Part shown: positions 37,271-49,497 of the stretch, one piece after another | Layout: each line of letters opens with the position of its first letter | How positions within the stretch are numbered: position 1 is the stretch's first letter | NCBI RefSeq assembly: GCF_001640805.2 | Contig: NC_066837.1 | Location: forward strand, 20,515,341 to 20,579,340 | Length of the DNA: 64,000 nucleotides | Reading direction: 5' to 3' | Origin: Lates calcarifer | Taxonomy: Eukaryota > Chordata > Actinopteri > Centropomidae | Notes under the pieces: generated by a model | Database searches by the model: none | Told to the model about the DNA's origin: nothing | Seen by the model: only the letters and a program-made list of their open reading frames with translations | Made by a program: the position numbers and the translations under genes

Positions 37271-37746
37271 TCGTGCAGGTCCAGGGGAGAATTGGCACAA
37301 ATAAAACTAAATATATAACAACCACACTTGGGGAAGAGACCTGAATAAGGCCGTGGTGTTGGTCACTTCAGTAGTGTTCTATTTGAAAGTGAATGATTCA
37401 TTTACACGTGTATATAACTGAATCAACTGAAATCTGCTTCATCTTCAGTTTCATTGGTCTTGACTCCACTTTATATCAGCGCTATTTGTGCTCATGACTA
37501 ATTTTTTTTCTAATTGACATGTACTAATGTCCTTCCTCCGCCCTTTCTCTCATGGCTGTAGAATCAAATGAAACACAGTGGTGTTCCAATATTAAACTAC
37601 ACTCTAAGAAGTAACAACTTAATCTTTCTCTCCTCCAAAAAAAATGAAGAGGACAAAAGCGAAAAAGAAGATTGATGGTCCAGGACACTGGTGCCAGTCA
37701 TTACACACTGCTTTTGTCCTGCTGCCATCCTCTAATGATACATTTA

Positions 37747-37760
37747 CAGCCTCCTAGTGG
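37747..37760 (-). promoter_or_regulatory. CTCF-like motif, opposite orientation
   Basis: The - strand reads CCACTAGGAGGCTG. It faces the two + strand motifs near 32 kb. Motif match only. Confidence 0.35.
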
Positions 37761-38454
37761 AACAGTTGTAGGAAATATAGTGGCCCATGGCCAACAAAAT
37801 GTTTGACCCACTGACAAAAAGTTGAAAGTTTTCCCATTCATTGTTGACATCAAAACTTTTACACAATTTAAAAAAAATCCTCAGTTGATTATGATGTACA
37901 TACAAAGCTCATATAAGCTCCTACTAAGTATGACCTCATACTATCCAATACTGCACCATTGTCAGGAGGCTGAACAGCACATGTCTAATAAACGTACAGG
38001 ATGAATTACACATAAATGATATTATTCAGCTCCCACAAAGAGATTCAGCCTTGATTGAAGCAGGTCATTTACTTTTCAACTGCATACCCACATATTCACG
38101 TGCAAGTCATTCTTGACAAATTAGCATTATTTAGCCCTTAATGGTAAAAAAAAAAAAAAAAGACATCTGCACTCGGATACAAACCTAAAACAAAATTTTA
38201 AGAAATTACCATTATTCTTATATTACATGTCAGTTAGACTTAGACTTAGACTCAGACAGACTTTTATTGTCATTCAGTATGCAGCAAGTGTATACAGAAG
38301 TTAAAATAAGTGTACCAAAAAATAGTGATGTAGTGGTTCATCCATGGTTCAATCTGGTTTCTGGTGCTAGATTATACAAGTGGGCAAGGGACAAGGCACC
38401 AGTATTGACCTCTATTATTGCAGCAGCCAAATGGCAAATATTAAGTCTTTTAAC

Positions 38455-38776
38455 GACCTCCTCACGACCTCCACAGTAAGAAGGTTCTGGGTTTGAACCC
38501 TGGTTCGCCTGAGGCTTTTCTGAGTGGAGTTTGCATGTTCTCCCTGTGCCTGTGTGGGATCCTCTCCAAGTACTCTGGCTTCCTCCCACAGTCCATAGAC
38601 ATGTTAACAGGTTATGTTAATTGGTGACTCTAAATTGCTCACAGGTGTGAATGCTGAGTGTGTATATGTCATCCCTGCGATAGACCCACCTCTCGGCCAA
38701 TGTCAGCTGGGATTGGCTCCAGTGACCCTTAAGGATAAGCACATATAGAGCGGTATATATGATGGATGGATGGATG
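38455..38776 (+). mobile_element. tRNA-derived SINE-like element
   Basis: A polymerase III B-box-like GGTTTGAACCC occurs in gggtttgaaccctggttcgc. It is followed by the widely repeated fish core (tggagtttgcatgttctccc, cttcctcccacagtccatag, aattggtgactctaaattg, aatgtcagctgggattggct) and a (GGAT)n-type tail. The 5' end with the A box is degenerate. Confidence 0.7.
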
Positions 38777-41400
38777 AAGATGTGATGTTAATGAAAACCC
38801 TGAAGAAACAGGGCCACATCATATGTGTAAATAAAGATTATCTTTTGTAGCATCTCATCTATAACATTTTGATCAATGACCTCATTAGTGTTGCCCTCTT
38901 AAAAAAATAGGTTTTGCACATTCATTAGTGTGGTCCTTCATTACTGCACCCATAGAGGACACAACAACAGATATTAGATTTTCTCCTTGTGCTTTTTTCC
39001 TCCACCATTAACAGAACTGAAGCTGGTACAAAAAAACTGGTAAACATACTCCCCTCCCAAAAAAAAAGCTATTTTTTCTGTGTAGTCATTTATTCTCATT
39101 TAGATGCATTTACACAGAGAAGATTTGGCAATAATGGAGGATATGTTCACATCTAGACAGCCCTACTCCTATCACCACCAAATTTAGCTACATTAGCTTT
39201 TGTTTTTGTCAGCTCCTTTAGACCAGCCTTTACAATGGATTGATTCATATGTTCCTGCTTAGAAGTGGCATGATCGTTTGTGCATGTCTGTTATGACCTA
39301 ATGCCAGGAGAGATTAGTTTGCACTACATCCCTGCACATATGGAAAGTTAACATCTCCAAAATGTCAACCTAGAAATGAGTTGCCTTTATTGTCTATTAA
39401 GAGGTTTAATTCAATCAGGGTCTATAGATTGTCTCAAACGACACAGCAGCATTTAGAAGGATCCTTTAATTAATCATTAAAATTATCATCACTGGAGTTA
39501 CAAGGTTTTCACTCTAGCATGACATCAGAGCTCGCCATATTGTGGTGTCAAGAGATCATTCGCTCCCCGAGGTCCAACAGCACTGCAAAGGAGTGGTGAA
39601 GGAAGCAGCTCTGTGTGACGACTGGAAACACTCCAGTGTGAGGAGACAATGCTTGCCTGTGTATAAAAGATAAAGAGTGACATAAACAAGTGTAAAGCCG
39701 TGAGGTTACTGCATATGCTTAACTGGATTTCCTCACTTGCCCTTGATAAGTGGGATGAAAGGAAAAGAAGGGTGCAGCTTAGGGACTGAGTCACAGCTCG
39801 GCTACGATGCAGCAGGTGTATGAGGACAGTAATCACTGTGCTGTCTGTCTAATGGTAAAACATGACCGGGGCTGGACCTCTTAAGTTTCAGTCCTCCTTT
39901 TGCCCCCCTGACCCAGTCTCTGGTTTATTGTCCACATCTTTTAACTGCAGGCCGAGAGCAGTGCAAATCCTCCTGCTGCCTCTGTATCTTCCCTCTGTAC
40001 CTGTCTGAAATAGGAATAAAATACTGCAGGAGGCTGGGCCCCCCACTCTCCTTTACAAAAACACTTGGAAAGCATCCAGAGTGGAGCGCATCGTGCCCTA
40101 GAAAGCTAGTGCAGTAGAACTGTCACGGAGCAATGCAGTGAAGAGAAGAACGTGACAGGACGGCGGGAGCTGGATTCACGCCCACCACACAACCAAATAT
40201 GAACATAAAGGTAGTGCAGTGGACAGTGAGAGCAGAGATTTTGATTTCTCTGAGCAGATTTAAGACACAGTTGAATAAAACCTAGAATAATGTGCAGATT
40301 TGAAACGGTGTTATGCAGCTGGGACTGCTTTGCCCTAGTAACCCTCATGGGGTCAGGAAAAGCTACTGTGTGGAAAACAGAATAAACTTGTCCTCTATAC
40401 CTGTCTGAATGACCAAAGAGTCATGTTTTAAGAACTTGATCATGGCCAAAGCATAGCCAGGCGATAGATGTACTTATTTCCCTGAGTACCTGTTTTACAG
40501 AGACTTTGTGGCAGTTTTTATTGGACACTATAAAATGCAGAGGCAGAGGGAAAAACAAATGAGTACGTGGTTCACAACAATCAGTGGTTTGCCCCGTTAG
40601 CTCATCAGCTTTAAGCAGCTCAAATGACAATATCTGGGGATGTGTCACAAATCTGAGTGAGTCAAAGATAGCTCACAGGGTCCTGTGAATGCTTACAGTG
40701 GCTAATTGTCACAAAGCGATACTGCCTTCTCAGCCACCTACCGTATGAGAAACAAAAAAAAAACACAAAAGATTGGATCGGGACCAAAGTGTCATGTTTG
40801 CCTGAAGAGACAAACTGCACCGAAGGCAGTTTTTTGCAGAGCACCTCTGACAGGTTATTTCTGTCTAAACAGATGCTCCTTTGAGGTAAACGAGGAGAGG
40901 TGACTATCTTTTACAAAAGAACATACTGCACTGCTATCATTTAAACAAAGGGTGCTGCACTGATAGAAGTTGTCTGTACTCTCTATCCCACGAAAAGAAG
41001 ATTTTGCACAATAAATGAGAAAAGTGTGGAAATAAGACACAGGACCTACAGAAACTGATATTTTAACAAGGTTTGTTTAAAACTACCTGATCTAAGGAAT
41101 GATATGGTTTTCTCTTAATTCTGTGAAGCTCCTTGGAGTTTGGCAGCAGAGGGAAATATGACTTTTACCTTTTCAGCCCAAATCTTATCTTTTCACAACT
41201 TTACAGTGGGACACAGATCAGGCAGGACTTCAAAACACAGACTGTTTGCACCTGTGATAAAAGCACACTTGTGCACTGAGTGTCCAACCTGGTATCTTTG
41301 GATTGAAGTCAGAGTGGAAAAGCTGGACTGACTGCAGAGCTGAACAGACTTCTGAGTCAGGTGAGAGGAGAGAACAAGACGACAAAGAGGAGCCAGTGTG

Positions 41401-41454
41401 GAGAGTGATGCATGAGATATGAGACTCACCACCCCCAGCTTTTAGAGCACCCAC

Positions 41455-41502
<48 letters not shown>

Positions 41503-41920
41503 CTGATCTGTGTGTTTGTGTGTGTGCATCTATGCGTATACGAATGTGTGTGTGCACTCTTATCAGCACGGGAGCATCAAAGAGACAGCCAACAAGTGAG
41601 AAAGAGCACGGAAAAGAGACAGAGGTGTGTATGTGTGTGTGTGTGTGTGTGTGTGCTTTTGTATGTGTGCGTTTGTTGGCTGTTCTGTGAAGTCATCCTA
41701 ATTAATAGCTGAGAGTGTTTGGCTGAAAGCGCCGTTCCTTAAATTAGAAAACCCTCTGTTGTCCAACTTGGCAGGGTAAACTAGCCACATTAGCACCCAT
41801 GTTCCTGAGAGTCATAATAATGATATGTTGAATATCTTTGTAGAGTGCTTTCACAAACAAAATGCTACAAAGTACTATTCATGAAAACAATATGATACAA
41901 TGACAATGTTTTTCCACAAA

Positions 41921-41985
<65 letters not shown>

Positions 41986-42244
41986 ATTGAGATTTAGGGT
42001 TTTTAAATAATAGTGAACTTCAATCACACAGATGGAAACTGCATCAGCAGTGCGGGTGCAGGTAATTGTGTGTGTGTGTGCGTGCGCTTGTGGTGCTGAT
42101 TAAAGGAGGTCTCAGTGCAGTGATCAATACTCCTCGGGTCATAGTCAGTACTTTTATTAGCTGCAGTCATCCAGCCGCCTTTTATTTTATGTCCGTCACC
42201 CAGATCCTTCTCTTGCTCTCTCAACCCTCTGTACTGTCTCATAG

Positions 42245-42290
<46 letters not shown>

Positions 42291-42377
42291 CATCCTACCT
42301 ATCGGTGATAAAAATTGCGCTGACAGAGCAGTCTTACAGTAACCACCCATGGCTCATGTCCAGTGAAAAAGGGTGTG

Positions 42378-42416
<39 letters not shown>

Positions 42417-43140
42417 ATGCATCCCACCCCACCCCACCACCCATGCGTCCATTGCCATAGGATGAAAGAGAGGGAGTGGTTACAGGAACGGCACATCTGA
42501 ATCAAAACCCAGTGATGCGATTGGTAATCTAGACTCATTTCAAAACATGGGTCGTGTCTGTGATGTCGCTCAATACATTTCTGAAGGGACATTTTAAAAG
42601 TTTAACATGGTGTGTAATTCTTGCCACCAAGTGGAAGGTGATGCTCAGGAGGGTGGCCACAAATGTTCCTGGTAATTTTACAGTAATAAAGACAATACGG
42701 CGTTTAGCTGTTACTTAGCGCTACATTACCTCTCCTCACAAGAAACATTTTAGCAGGGTGTGTTATTTAATTACTATTTCAATATGATCATATGTTTTAT
42801 ATGTCTGTACTTAAGATGTTTCCTCACAGTAAGTAGGGATCTGAATATTTCCACCACTGAGGGTGGCAGATGGTCAGAGGTGGTGGTTGAGTGGACTGAT
42901 GGGAAAGTCACCTCTTTACACAAGATGCATGTTGGACACATGGGGAAACAGGAAGCAGTAGGGTTTATGGGAAATATGGCTTTAATTTTTAGAAACTTAA
43001 ACAGTACCAACCAACCAACAAGCAATAACATTTGTCTCAATCAGCGCTTTTAGCATTTATAATAATGATTTCAAGCATTAATAATGTATTATTTTGGCAA
43101 GAACCTTTTATATTTGCAACATTTTAATGGAAATAAGTTT

Positions 43141-43179
<39 letters not shown>

Positions 43180-43302
43180 TGATGACAGATACAAAACATG
43201 CCACCCACAGTCTCTCTCTGTCTCTCCTTTGAAAAATGGCTCCCTTCTTACCGAAGACCAAGAATCAGTGTTTATTGATTATGTTTTCTGTCTTGTCCTG
43301 GA

Positions 43303-43367
<65 letters not shown>

Positions 43368-43380
43368 TGCTGATAGGGTG
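41401..43380. repeat. Microsatellite cluster
   Basis: Within 2 kb: (TG)n 41,456-41,488; (TG)n 41,632-41,655; (ATCT)n 41,921-41,985; (CA)n 42,249-42,288; (TG)n 42,382-42,415; (CA)n 43,144-43,177; (CA)n 43,303-43,364. No gene is seen between them. Confidence 0.95.
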
Positions 43381-45535
43381 AGCTTTCCAGTGCAGCAGAG
43401 ATCTGTGAATACATTATACAGTATGTACACTCAGAGGGAGCATGCATATTTGATGGCTTATAAAAAGGTAAGGCTGGGGGGAGAGTCACGATGGCTCTGC
43501 CCATTCCGTAAGTACAACACACCCTCTACCTTACACAGCTATGCAAACAGCATAGTGAGGATATTTCCAGTGCAATGGTAGAAAACTATATTAATGACAG
43601 AATGAGTAGCAGCCATAGTACCCACAGTCATCCGGCAAAGACGGTAAAATTAAGTCTCTTGTGTCAGCAGTCCTGCTTAACACCATTTGGCTTCTAATTT
43701 ATTTTTGCTCTCATTCAAAGTTTCACCCTGAAATATTTGCAACTACAGCAGAATGTGAAATATTGTGCCAGTTTTAGAGCTGTTCAATGAATGTCTAGAC
43801 TAAAAGCACCCCCCGCCCACAACCTCCTCTGAATTACTGTGTTTGCTCCGGCTGAAAACGCCCATACAGCCTCTTGCTGCTTTACATGTGACTTTGCAGA
43901 TATGATGTGTGTCCTTGAAAGAGACCTTGGCTTGCATTGCAGTCATGATGATGGCAATGAAACAAGCACTCTGGTTATGCTGCTGCCCCTCAGTGGACAA
44001 TACAGAAAAGTGCATCTGATTACAGAGGGTGTTCGCATGATATGATGGAGTTCAGTCATACGGGTGGTGGGATTTCCAGTGACTCTTGAGTTACTATGTA
44101 TAATAGTCTGAGCTGTCAGTCACGCATGATCCTTTTTTTCCTCCTCCCGCTATGCATGAGAGTGTAACAGCTGTTGCATTATTGCAATGGAAAAATGACT
44201 CTGAATGATGACAATGATGGAAATAAATGCTTTATAATGATAGGGAGAACATGTGTGACAGTTTCAATGGACAAGTAAAATAACCTGTTAGAATTAGAAT
44301 TAAAATACCTATGTACCTGTGTTTCCTATGTAACTTTGTAATCAGTGAAGTTCTCACTCCTGAAGCAGAGACAACCTAAAAAATGACAACTGGACTCTGA
44401 GATGGTATTTATATATTTCATTGATTATCTGATGATCTGATCTGCTTTATATAGTTTAAAAGTGACCAATTCTGTGAAAAATTATTTCCTCCCAAAATTG
44501 AAAACTTTTTGTTTTCCCTTAAACTGTAAAAGTAGGCTAGTGCATCTGAAGCAACTCAAAAGCAAAACTCCCCACTGAGAAACAGGTTAGTATTAATCTT
44601 ATTGTGAAAAATCATTTTCTCATACCAGCAAAATGCTCCAAAAGTGTCAGTTTATAGGAACAAAAAGTCTGTGCTTCTGTACAGTCTATCCTACTTACCT
44701 CAGTGTTGTGCAACTTTAACACTCCCCCTCCCCGAGGGCTCATTGAGGTTCCTTCTCTAATCTAAATTGATTCAGTCTTATAAAGAAGTCTGACCATGTC
44801 AGGGTCTCGATGTGGAGCTGCTATTCACTGCTATTCACATCTCAGAATGCCTGATAATGTTGATCTATAATACTAACTGGCAGAAGAAATACGTATGGTA
44901 TCATATTTGCGGTTGTCAAAATCCAGCCCCACACTGTGTCAACTTCATCTACCACTGTGACATTGCTGCAAGTCAGTCAGTGCAATGTGATGTTTATCCT
45001 TCTGATGTTTATCTTGGTGGATAAGATGCTGAAGAAGAAGGAAGAAAGACTTTGTGAACTTCCTGTATTGGCAGCTCTTTTCAGTGAGCCTCCCCATTCA
45101 TTATTTCCTTATCAGTGATGCAGCAGGAATGTATTAAAAAGTGGCGACCAACTAAAGAGAAATGGACAGTACATTAAGAGGAGGGCAAGTAGTAACAATT
45201 GATAATCTGTGTGTCTGGATAGGATTTTCTTTATCGACCATGTGTGTTTGCTGCTGTTGTGCAGTTGCTCAGCTTCAGCCTAGGGAAATCCTGCCTGTTA
45301 TCACAACTGTGGTAATAAGATGCTCTCTCTGCATCCTATCCTGACTGGTTTAAAAAAACAAAACAAAACAAAAAAAAAAAACTACAACTGGGGTATTCTT
45401 TATCCTGCTGCAACATTTAGGTGTGTGTGTGTGTATGAGGAAGAAAAAGAGATGCCTTGTGGGTATCCTCCATCACATGAGTGCAAATGTACAGTAGGGA
45501 GGAACAATGGGAGTGGCTGGTGTTTCCTTTTGTAT

Positions 45536-45587
45536 TTGTACTTGGCATTAGTTGTATATATATACAACTAATGTACTTGGCATTAGT

Positions 45588-45624
<37 letters not shown>
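45536..45624. repeat. Palindrome, short direct repeat and (TA)n
   Basis: A 28-bp perfect palindrome at 45,546-45,573 has arm CATTAGTTGTATAT. The unit tacttggcattagttgta occurs on both sides of its centre, and (TA)n follows at 45,593-45,624. It could extrude as a hairpin. Confidence 0.85.
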
Positions 45625-45626
<2 letters not shown>

Positions 45627-46636
45627 CAGTTTCTATGGTTGTAGTGTTGAGGTCAAGCAAACATTGAGAGAAGGCAAAGAAAAAAGAAAAAAATGTTCAG
45701 TGAACAACATTCCCACTTTCAGTTGATAGTTTTGAGAGTTCAGGGTTTTACTACACTGAGTGAGAATAAGTCACTCAGTCATCTGTCAGTCACCAGCAGA
45801 AATTTGGTCCAGAAATCAGCAGATGAATTATTACAGCAGCATAGATTTTAGGTAAACTGAAAAGCCATAAAGTCACCATGACACCTTGAAGACTTGGACT
45901 ATAAAAATGGAAGTATGACCTCAATGGCTCAATTCTGCCTCTGCACAAAGGCAAAGCCACATGACAGTCATAAGTTGTGGCCTCTTGAGTTCTGTGCATG
46001 CATGTCACACACTTTCAAGCCCTTTTTTATATATATATGTCTAAATGTTCAGTGGTCATGTAAAAACATTTGTTATTTGTGGTCATATATCAAGTATTCA
46101 GATATTCATATTTACAAATTTTAATGAGGTTTATGATTTAAAAAAAAAAAATCTGTATCTTCTGTTTGTTTGTTTGTTTGTTTGTTTTTTGGCATTTCTT
46201 AAGCAGCTTTTAAGTGTTCAGTTTTCCAAAATCTGGTTTGACTTGAGGCATTTGTCAATTTAATGCCTACCAAACAGGAACAGCAAACCAGCTGCTGTGA
46301 CTGCAGTGGAGTGCAGTCCATTCAGTGCAGCCAAGCCCCATGGATACATACTCTTTTAGTGCATCAGAATGGATCAGTTCCTCCTCTGAGCCTCCACGGC
46401 TGCTGTGAAACTACTTCCATGGAGGTTAGAGGAAGGGGCGGCCATGCCACATTCGTGTCGATTACATTGTACAGTTTCACAGAGCCCTTTCAGAAGGACA
46501 ATTTCACAGTTTCACATTTGCAGGGGAGATTACACAATCCAATAAAGACCTTGGCTACACCAAGTAACAAATATGATAAAAACTGAATTGTTCATGTAGG
46601 GAGAATTAGTCTTCCACCTGGCCTTGACCATTCCTT

Positions 46637-46776
46637 GACCTGGTCCCCAACCCCCCAGATCCAAATCTAACTGAGCATCTGTGGGAAACACCAGAGCAAG
46701 CCAGATGTTTTATAAGCACAAGGGGTACCTACAGAATATTACACAAGTGGTTTTAATGTTGTGGCTGATCAGTGTA
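46637..46776 (+). mobile_element. Tc1/mariner-type transposon remnant, right end
   Basis: One frame reads PDPNLTEHLW, resembling the NPIEHLW catalytic-region motif of DDE transposases. About 90 bp later comes the terminal sequence ggttttaatgttgtggctga followed by tcagtgta, a known transposon end. The distance is too short for an intact element, so this copy is internally deleted and dead. Confidence 0.6.
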
Positions 46777-47354
46777 CACAGGGATGTTACTACTGTAATG
46801 TGAATTTATTTTCTAAAAGAATTAGACAGTTCAAAATAACATTTTTAATTTATTTTAGACAGAACTGCACTACAAAATCGAGTCAGGTCATCTGCTAAAT
46901 AGGAAGTATATATGGTGTATATCTCATGGTCATTTGTGTGCACACACAATGTGTTTCCTGTGGACATAAAGCATGAGTAATTTCAGACCTTTACATAAAA
47001 ACATTTTGGAGACATGTTTGTGAAGTGAAATAAATATGTTACAATTAAAAAACATGTCATTTCATACTCAAATCATTGTAGTATTTGAAAAAAAAAAAAA
47101 TTCAAGATACAGATATAGTAAGGATGTAAGGTATCGTGGGTTAGGGCTCACAGATGGTATAGAATAATTGTCGTCATAGCTTATACCTATGTCACTTTGA
47201 ATAATAGCAGGTGTGTCAGGGTGGCTAAAAGAATGCAATTTACAGTAACTAAGTGTGTCAGCAGTGACGGCAGCCAAACCTGTAGTGCAACATCGCTGTT
47301 GAAAGCTGTGGCACAGACCCTGCTGCACTGGCCAGGCTGAGACTATCCCTCTGG

Positions 47355-47361
<7 letters not shown>

Positions 47362-47414
<53 letters not shown>

Positions 47415-47530
47415 ATAAATAGCAGTGTTTTTGTGATATCCCAGATATCTCAGGATTGAGTGGAAGGAAGAGAGAGCAGAGGGGGAGATAAAGTAAGTGC
47501 ATTTCAGTCTCTGTGCACGTCCTACTGCGT

Positions 47531-47570
<40 letters not shown>

Positions 47571-47572
47571 CT
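47362..47572. repeat. (CA)n and (CA)n(TA)n microsatellites
   Basis: (CA)n at 47,362-47,409; (CA)n running into (TA)n at 47,531-47,572. Confidence 0.95.
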
Positions 47573-48529
47573 GTATATATACATACACACACCCTCCTTC
47601 ACCGTGACTCATCGCCCTCCCCTTACCCCATCTCCATTCAACCTCCACACACACCCAACAATCGATTTGTCAACACTCTCCTATCTGCTCCTTTCTCTCT
47701 TATGGTCTTTCTTTCTTTCTCTGTTTCACTCTCAACCTCTGCCTGCAATCTTTCTAAAAACTTTTTCATTTTCTCCTAACTTTTCTTTTTTTCCTTAGGC
47801 AAATCCCACCCCAGCCTCCTCCACCCAGCTCCCTCTCAGGACTCCTTCAAACCACCATGATGCTGTCAGTTCTTATGCAACCCCAGCCCTGGTTGTGGGG
47901 GGGAAACAGCCCTGCAATGCAGCACAGCTGTAAAATGGCAGCAGGCATTATGGGAACTGCAGCTGAGACAAAATGCTGCCATTTCCACCACCGCTGTGTG
48001 GTTATGCTGCTCTGCACTGGTGCTGCTGTGAAACACTGTTTCAGCCTTAATTTAAGGGTGTTTCTCTGAATTCATGCCCAAAAAGAAGAATGGGTCTCAT
48101 AATAGTTTTTTTCTCAAGGTCAAATCAATGTAACCTGCTGTCAGAACTGTTTTAGACACAATACATCCAGCTCACATGGTTCATATTGTGACCATAGTGA
48201 GATTATGTATTAAAACAAATGTCATAATATGTGTGTGTCTATATATAACAGTTCAAAAATGAGAACATTGCTTAATATCACATACTTATTTACAAATCTG
48301 TCCTGCACAAATGTGTAAGTATAATAATGTATCAGATGTCTTTCCTCTGCAGCTTTGTTAACTATATATGTGTATATAAAGTACAACATACTGTTTTGCA
48401 TTTGTTTTTGAATGTAGTATATTACAAAATATACTATTTTCCAGCCCTTATAATATCACCTGATGTCGCATATTATCCCAGCATGATCTGACAATGCTTC
48501 CTGTGATGTCACAAAATGCTTGGCGTGGT

Positions 48530-48612
48530 GCTGAGGTCAGGTGACTATGGAGGAAAGTCCATGACAGTCAGGACCCCCTGGTCTTCTTTGGTATTCAAGT
48601 AGTTCTTGCCAT
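48530..48612. mobile_element. Possible transposon fragment
   Basis: ctgaggtcaggtgactatgg followed by aggaaagtccatgacagtca resembles the antisense of a Tc1-like transposase fragment common in fish. It is short and diverged. Confidence 0.3.
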
Positions 48613-49223
48613 CCCCCAATGGAGGGGATGCAATTCAAAGGAATCAAGGAGATTTTTTTGTATTTTGAAGTTAAGCTTATCTCTACCTCAAATTAGAAGA
48701 CTAGAAGCAGTTCAACATCTTATCTTTTCCTCTTCATTGAATATGACATAGGTTCTGCCTTAAAATATTTCTGAACACTTAAAATGTTTAATTATTCCCA
48801 GATTTATATGAAAATATCAGAGATTGTCAGTTTGGTCACAGACTTGTGTCAAATACAACGGAAAACCTAAAAGCGGAAAATGGTACTTTCCAGTTGTGTT
48901 CACGTTTGTTGCCAGGTTTCCTGACGTAGTTGAGCCCTAGCCTGGAGCTGCATAAAGTTAGCGAAGATAAAACCACTTCCGCCTAGGTTTTAAGATAATA
49001 TGAGCATGATTGATTAACCCTACAGCAACAACTGTCAGCGCGTAATTATCTCAGAAGAGAGCATTGCATGCAATCGTTACTTCTGCTATTCGTACGTCTG
49101 CTGTTGCAACAAACACATGTCCCTGGGAAGTTTATTTTGTCCCTCTGTCATTTCATAGCCTATTTAGCCTGAAATATAATAATAAGTCACATAGGCTACT
49201 GTGTGTGCTGACTTAAAAAATAC

Positions 49224-49225
<2 letters not shown>

Positions 49226-49311
<86 letters not shown>

Positions 49312-49320
49312 TATATATAT
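49226..49320. repeat. Compound (CA)n-(TA)n microsatellite
   Basis: (CA)n from 49,226 to 49,269 runs directly into (TA)n with small interruptions up to about 49,320, immediately beside the CpG-containing stretch. Confidence 0.95.
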
Positions 49321-49346
49321 TTATTCTGAAGGATCAAAGCACTCAC

Positions 49347-49497
49347 ATCCGGTGTTGTTATCGCCGTTCGTCTGTATGTGGACGGTGCTCAGCCCCATCC
49401 TGTGAACACCCAGATGTCCCATACCATTGACTGGTAACCGCTGAGCACCCAAAGCAGAAGAGAAAGACGTGAAAGTAACCATCGACTGTTTCAGCAT
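49347..49497 (-). CDS. Candidate first coding exon of an unidentified gene
   Basis: On the - strand an ATG (49,497-49,495) opens 50 codons reading MLKQSMVTFTSFSSALGAQR, then LPVNGMGHLGVHRMGLSTVH and IQTNGDNNTG. A strong donor T|gtgagt follows at 49,347/49,346, leaving phase 1. There is no acidic residue before position 47, and Arg, Lys, Ser and Thr are frequent, which fits a mitochondrial targeting peptide. It sits in the only CpG-containing stretch near 49 kb, so it could be the first exon of a gene divergent from gne. I do not recognise the protein and found no convincing second exon. It may be a chance frame. Confidence 0.25.

Larger units (their letters stand above)
31641..41400. other. 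Gene-poor stretch
   Basis: No exon is supported here. It holds CTCF-like motifs, repeat copies, a (TG)n run and a SINE described separately, plus a poly(A) run near 38,148. The longest frame (33,428-33,847) has no recognisable family or splice context. Confidence 0.6.
43381..49225. other. Gene-poor stretch
   Basis: No exon is supported. It contains the palindrome and (TA)n run near 45.6 kb, transposon remnants at 46.7 and 48.5 kb, and (CA)n/(TA)n runs at 47.4-47.6 kb, listed separately. Confidence 0.6.

Noticed and set aside
38480..38510. Possible tRNA gene (B-box-like sequence)
   Set aside because: There is no cloverleaf or A box at the right distance, and the downstream sequence is a known SINE-type repeat.
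43303..43364. Long (TH)n/(CV)n frames across microsatellites
   Set aside because: Open frames through dinucleotide repeats encode meaningless repeats; not genes.
43984..43998. Fourth CTCF-like site (cccctcagtgg, - strand)
   Set aside because: Two core positions deviate from the consensus; too weak to list.
46263..46586. 107-codon + strand open frame
   Set aside because: No recognisable domain; lies next to transposon remnants.
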